A stretch of DNA of 16,847 bases from Polaromonas sp. (lineage in GTDB: Bacteria; Pseudomonadota; Gammaproteobacteria; Burkholderiales; Burkholderiaceae_C), in contig JAHFQQ010000036.1 in the NCBI GenBank assembly GCA_023259235.1, positions 1 to 16,847 on the forward strand. The letters run 5' to 3'. The stretch's first letter is position 1; each line of letters begins with the position of its first letter. The notes beneath the pieces are model-generated. The model worked only from the letters and a program-made list of their open reading frames with translations, had not been told where the DNA came from and ran no database searches. The position numbers and the translations under genes were made by a program. Positions 15,119-16,847 of the stretch are shown piece after piece.

Positions 15119-16198
15119 ATGTTGAACCGAATCCTCTCTGGCGACTATCCGCGCAGCCGCGTGCTGACCGTGGTACTGGTCGCCATCTTCCTCGGGCTGG
15201 CGTTCGCACCGTTTCTGTTCCCCGGCGTCAAGGCGCTGTCGGTCGCGGCCAAGGTGCTGGTCTTTGTGGTGCTGGTCGCCAGCTTCGATTTGCTGCTGGG
15301 CTACACCGGCATCGTGAGCTTTGCGCACACCATGTTCTTTGGTATCGGTGCCTACGGCGTGGCAGTGGCCAGCACGCGCATGGGCGCCGGCTGGGCGGCA
15401 CTGGCGGTGGGCATCCTGGGGGCGTTGGTGCTGTCCTTCGTGCTGGCGCTCGCCGTCGGCCTGTTCTCGCTGCGCGTGCGCGCCATCTTCTTTGCCATGA
15501 TCACGCTGGCCGTGGCGGCAGCGTTCCAGACGCTGGCGTCGCAGCTTTTCGGGATTACCGGTGGCGAGGACGGCCTCAGCTTCCGCCTGCCCGAATTGCT
15601 CGCGCCCAGCCACGAGTTTGCCGAAGACCCGTTCCTGGGCGTGTCGCTCGACGGGCGGCTGCTCACGTACTACCTGCTCTTCGTCACCGCAGTGGTGCTG
15701 GTGCTGGCGCTGCTGCGCATCGTCAACTCGCCCTTTGGCCGCGTGCTGCAGGCCATTCGCGAAAACGAGTTCCGCGCCGAGGCCATCGGCTACCGCGTGG
15801 TGGTGTATCGCACGCTCTCGTCCGTGCTGTCCGCATTGTTCGCCTGCCTGGCCGGCGCCATGCTGGCGATCTGGCTGCGCTACAACGGGCCGGACACTTC
15901 GCTGTCGTTTGAAATCATGATCGATGTGCTGCTGATCGTCGTCATCGGCGGCATGGGCACCATTTACGGCGCGGCCATTGGCGCCGTGCTGTTCCTCGTC
16001 GCCCAGAGCTACCTGCAGGACTTGCTGCGGCTGGGCCACGAGGCCGCGAGCAGCCTGCCCTGGCTGGCGGCCTTGCTCTCGCCTGACCGCTGGCTGCTCT
16101 GGCTGGGCGTGCTGTTTGTTTTGTCGGTCTATTACTTCCCCACTGGTGTTGTGGGGCGGCTGCGTGCCGGTGCAATCCGCAAGAAAGGACAAGTATGA
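15119..16198 (+). CDS. livM: ABC transporter permease, LivM type
   Basis: This 359-residue inner-membrane permease is the partner of LivH. It shows about nine hydrophobic segments, the typical LLGYTGIVSFAHTMFFGIGA motif (about 59-78), a cytoplasmic IRENEFRAEAIGYRV loop that contacts the ATPases and the C-terminal VVIGGMGTIYGAAIGAVLF block. The ATG at 15119 lies 14 bases after the LivH stop with a weak GGAG site (15108-15111). The open frame continues upstream inside livH but that part is a shadow. The TGA is part of an ATGA overlap with the following hydrolase gene, so hydrolase translation is probably coupled to that of the permease. Confidence 0.92.
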   Translation: MLNRILSGDYPRSRVLTVVLVAIFLGLAFAPFLFPGVKALSVAAKVLVFVVLVASFDLLLGYTGIVSFAHTMFFGIGAYGVAVASTRMGAGWAALAVGILGALVLSFVLALAVGLFSLRVRAIFFAMITLAVAAAFQTLASQLFGITGGEDGLSFRLPELLAPSHEFAEDPFLGVSLDGRLLTYYLLFVTAVVLVLALLRIVNSPFGRVLQAIRENEFRAEAIGYRVVVYRTLSSVLSALFACLAGAMLAIWLRYNGPDTSLSFEIMIDVLLIVVIGGMGTIYGAAIGAVLFLVAQSYLQDLLRLGHEAASSLPWLAALLSPDRWLLWLGVLFVLSVYYFPTGVVGRLRAGAIRKKGQV

Positions 16199-16847
16199 GA
16201 TTTACGTCGAACTACCTGTGCTGTGCAGGCCATGAAATCCATTACACGGATTGGGGCTCTGCGCAATCGCCCGCGGTGATTGCCTGGCACGGCCTGGCTC
16301 GAACCGGCCGTGACATGGATGAGCTGGCCGAGCATCTGAGCATGCGTTACCGGGTGATTTGTCCTGACACCATAGGGCGTGGCCTGAGCCAGTGGAGCAG
16401 CCAGCCCGGGCGCGACTACTGTCTTGCGGCCTATGCACGCATTGCCACCGACCTGTTTGACCAGCTTCACATCGACCGGGCGCACTGGGTCGGGACTTCG
16501 ATGGGCGGCTCCATCGGCATGGTGTGCGCATCGGGCCTGCTGGCGCCATCGATGAAGGCGCGCATCCGGAGCCTGACCCTCAACGACAACGCGCCCGAAC
16601 TGGCGCAGCCCGCGCTTGCCCGCATCCGCGCCTATGCGGGCAACCCGCCGTCCTTCGCCACCGTACGCGAACTCGAGGCCTTTTTCCGCCAGGTTTACAA
16701 ACCCTACGGCTGGCTCAGCGACGCGCAGTGGCTGCGCCTGACCGAAACCTCCACGCGCCGATTGCCCGATGGCCGCGTGACCCCGCACTATGACCCGGCC
16801 ATGGTGCAGCAGTTTATTCATTACCCCAACGATTACTTGAACTGGGA
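16195..16847 (+). CDS. Alpha/beta hydrolase (3' end outside window)
   Basis: The first 217 residues of a cytoplasmic alpha/beta hydrolase are visible; the frame is still open at the window end. Features are the oxyanion-hole segment AWHGLARTG (His32-Gly33), the strand CPDTIGRGLSQW (about 56-67) and the nucleophile elbow GTSMGG with Ser102. No signal peptide is seen. A cap region follows from about 135. The Asp and His of the triad should lie partly beyond the window. The start codon overlaps the livM stop by four bases, which ties this enzyme to the transporter: it may act on the imported compound (an ester, amide or lactone), but the substrate is unknown. Haloalkane dehalogenase and epoxide hydrolase relatives share the fold, so the reaction cannot be fixed. 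Confidence 0.85.
   Translation, partial: MRFTSNYLCCAGHEIHYTDWGSAQSPAVIAWHGLARTGRDMDELAEHLSMRYRVICPDTIGRGLSQWSSQPGRDYCLAAYARIATDLFDQLHIDRAHWVGTSMGGSIGMVCASGLLAPSMKARIRSLTLNDNAPELAQPALARIRAYAGNPPSFATVRELEAFFRQVYKPYGWLSDAQWLRLTETSTRRLPDGRVTPHYDPAMVQQFIHYPNDYLNW

Overview
The window looks like a chromosomal segment of a betaproteobacterium, most likely Burkholderiales and probably family Comamonadaceae (Rhodoferax/Polaromonas-like). This rests on the acoXABC/acoR layout known from Cupriavidus, the liv-type ABC operon, and a dispersed intergenic repeat of a kind I associate with Comamonadaceae. No taxonomic search was possible, so this is inference.

Left part (1-6600): the end of acoX, then acoA, acoB and acoC, tightly spaced on the plus strand. 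They encode the thiamine-pyrophosphate (TPP)-dependent acetoin dehydrogenase complex, which splits acetoin into acetaldehyde and acetyl-CoA. After a gap of about 300 bases, which holds a short unrecognised coding-like remnant, comes a small thiamine-binding (MTH1187/YkoF-like) protein. Converging on it from the minus strand is acoR, the sigma54-dependent activator expected to drive the aco operon. Its target promoter should lie upstream of acoX, outside the window.

Middle (6600-8100): a decayed 3' fragment of a Mg2+-transporting P-type ATPase gene, readable only across three frames. It is followed by a non-coding stretch with a hairpin and a degenerate repeat copy, then hslR (Hsp15-like S4 RNA-binding protein) on the minus strand.

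Right part (8178-16847): a PAS-containing sigma54-dependent activator, a Yip1-type membrane protein with an unusually long C-terminal region, and then a branched-chain-amino-acid-type (HAAT/Liv) ABC transporter operon: binding protein, two ATPases, two permeases. An alpha/beta hydrolase overlaps the last permease gene by four bases and runs off the window end. The binding-protein gene is preceded by a well-spaced sigma54 promoter (11131-11146) and, about 100 bases further up, by AT-rich palindromic or repeated CATATRT elements that look like enhancer sites. The nearby PAS/sigma54 activator is the obvious candidate to act there. A 28-base perfect palindrome follows the binding-protein gene, and two related repeat copies in opposite orientation flank the two ATPase genes.

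No CRISPR array, rRNA, tRNA, insertion sequence or phage gene was seen. I did not find a clearly unprecedented system. The least explained items are the sigma54-driven liv/hydrolase unit, the thiamine-binding gene beside a TPP enzyme operon, the long Yip1 fusion and the remnant after acoC.
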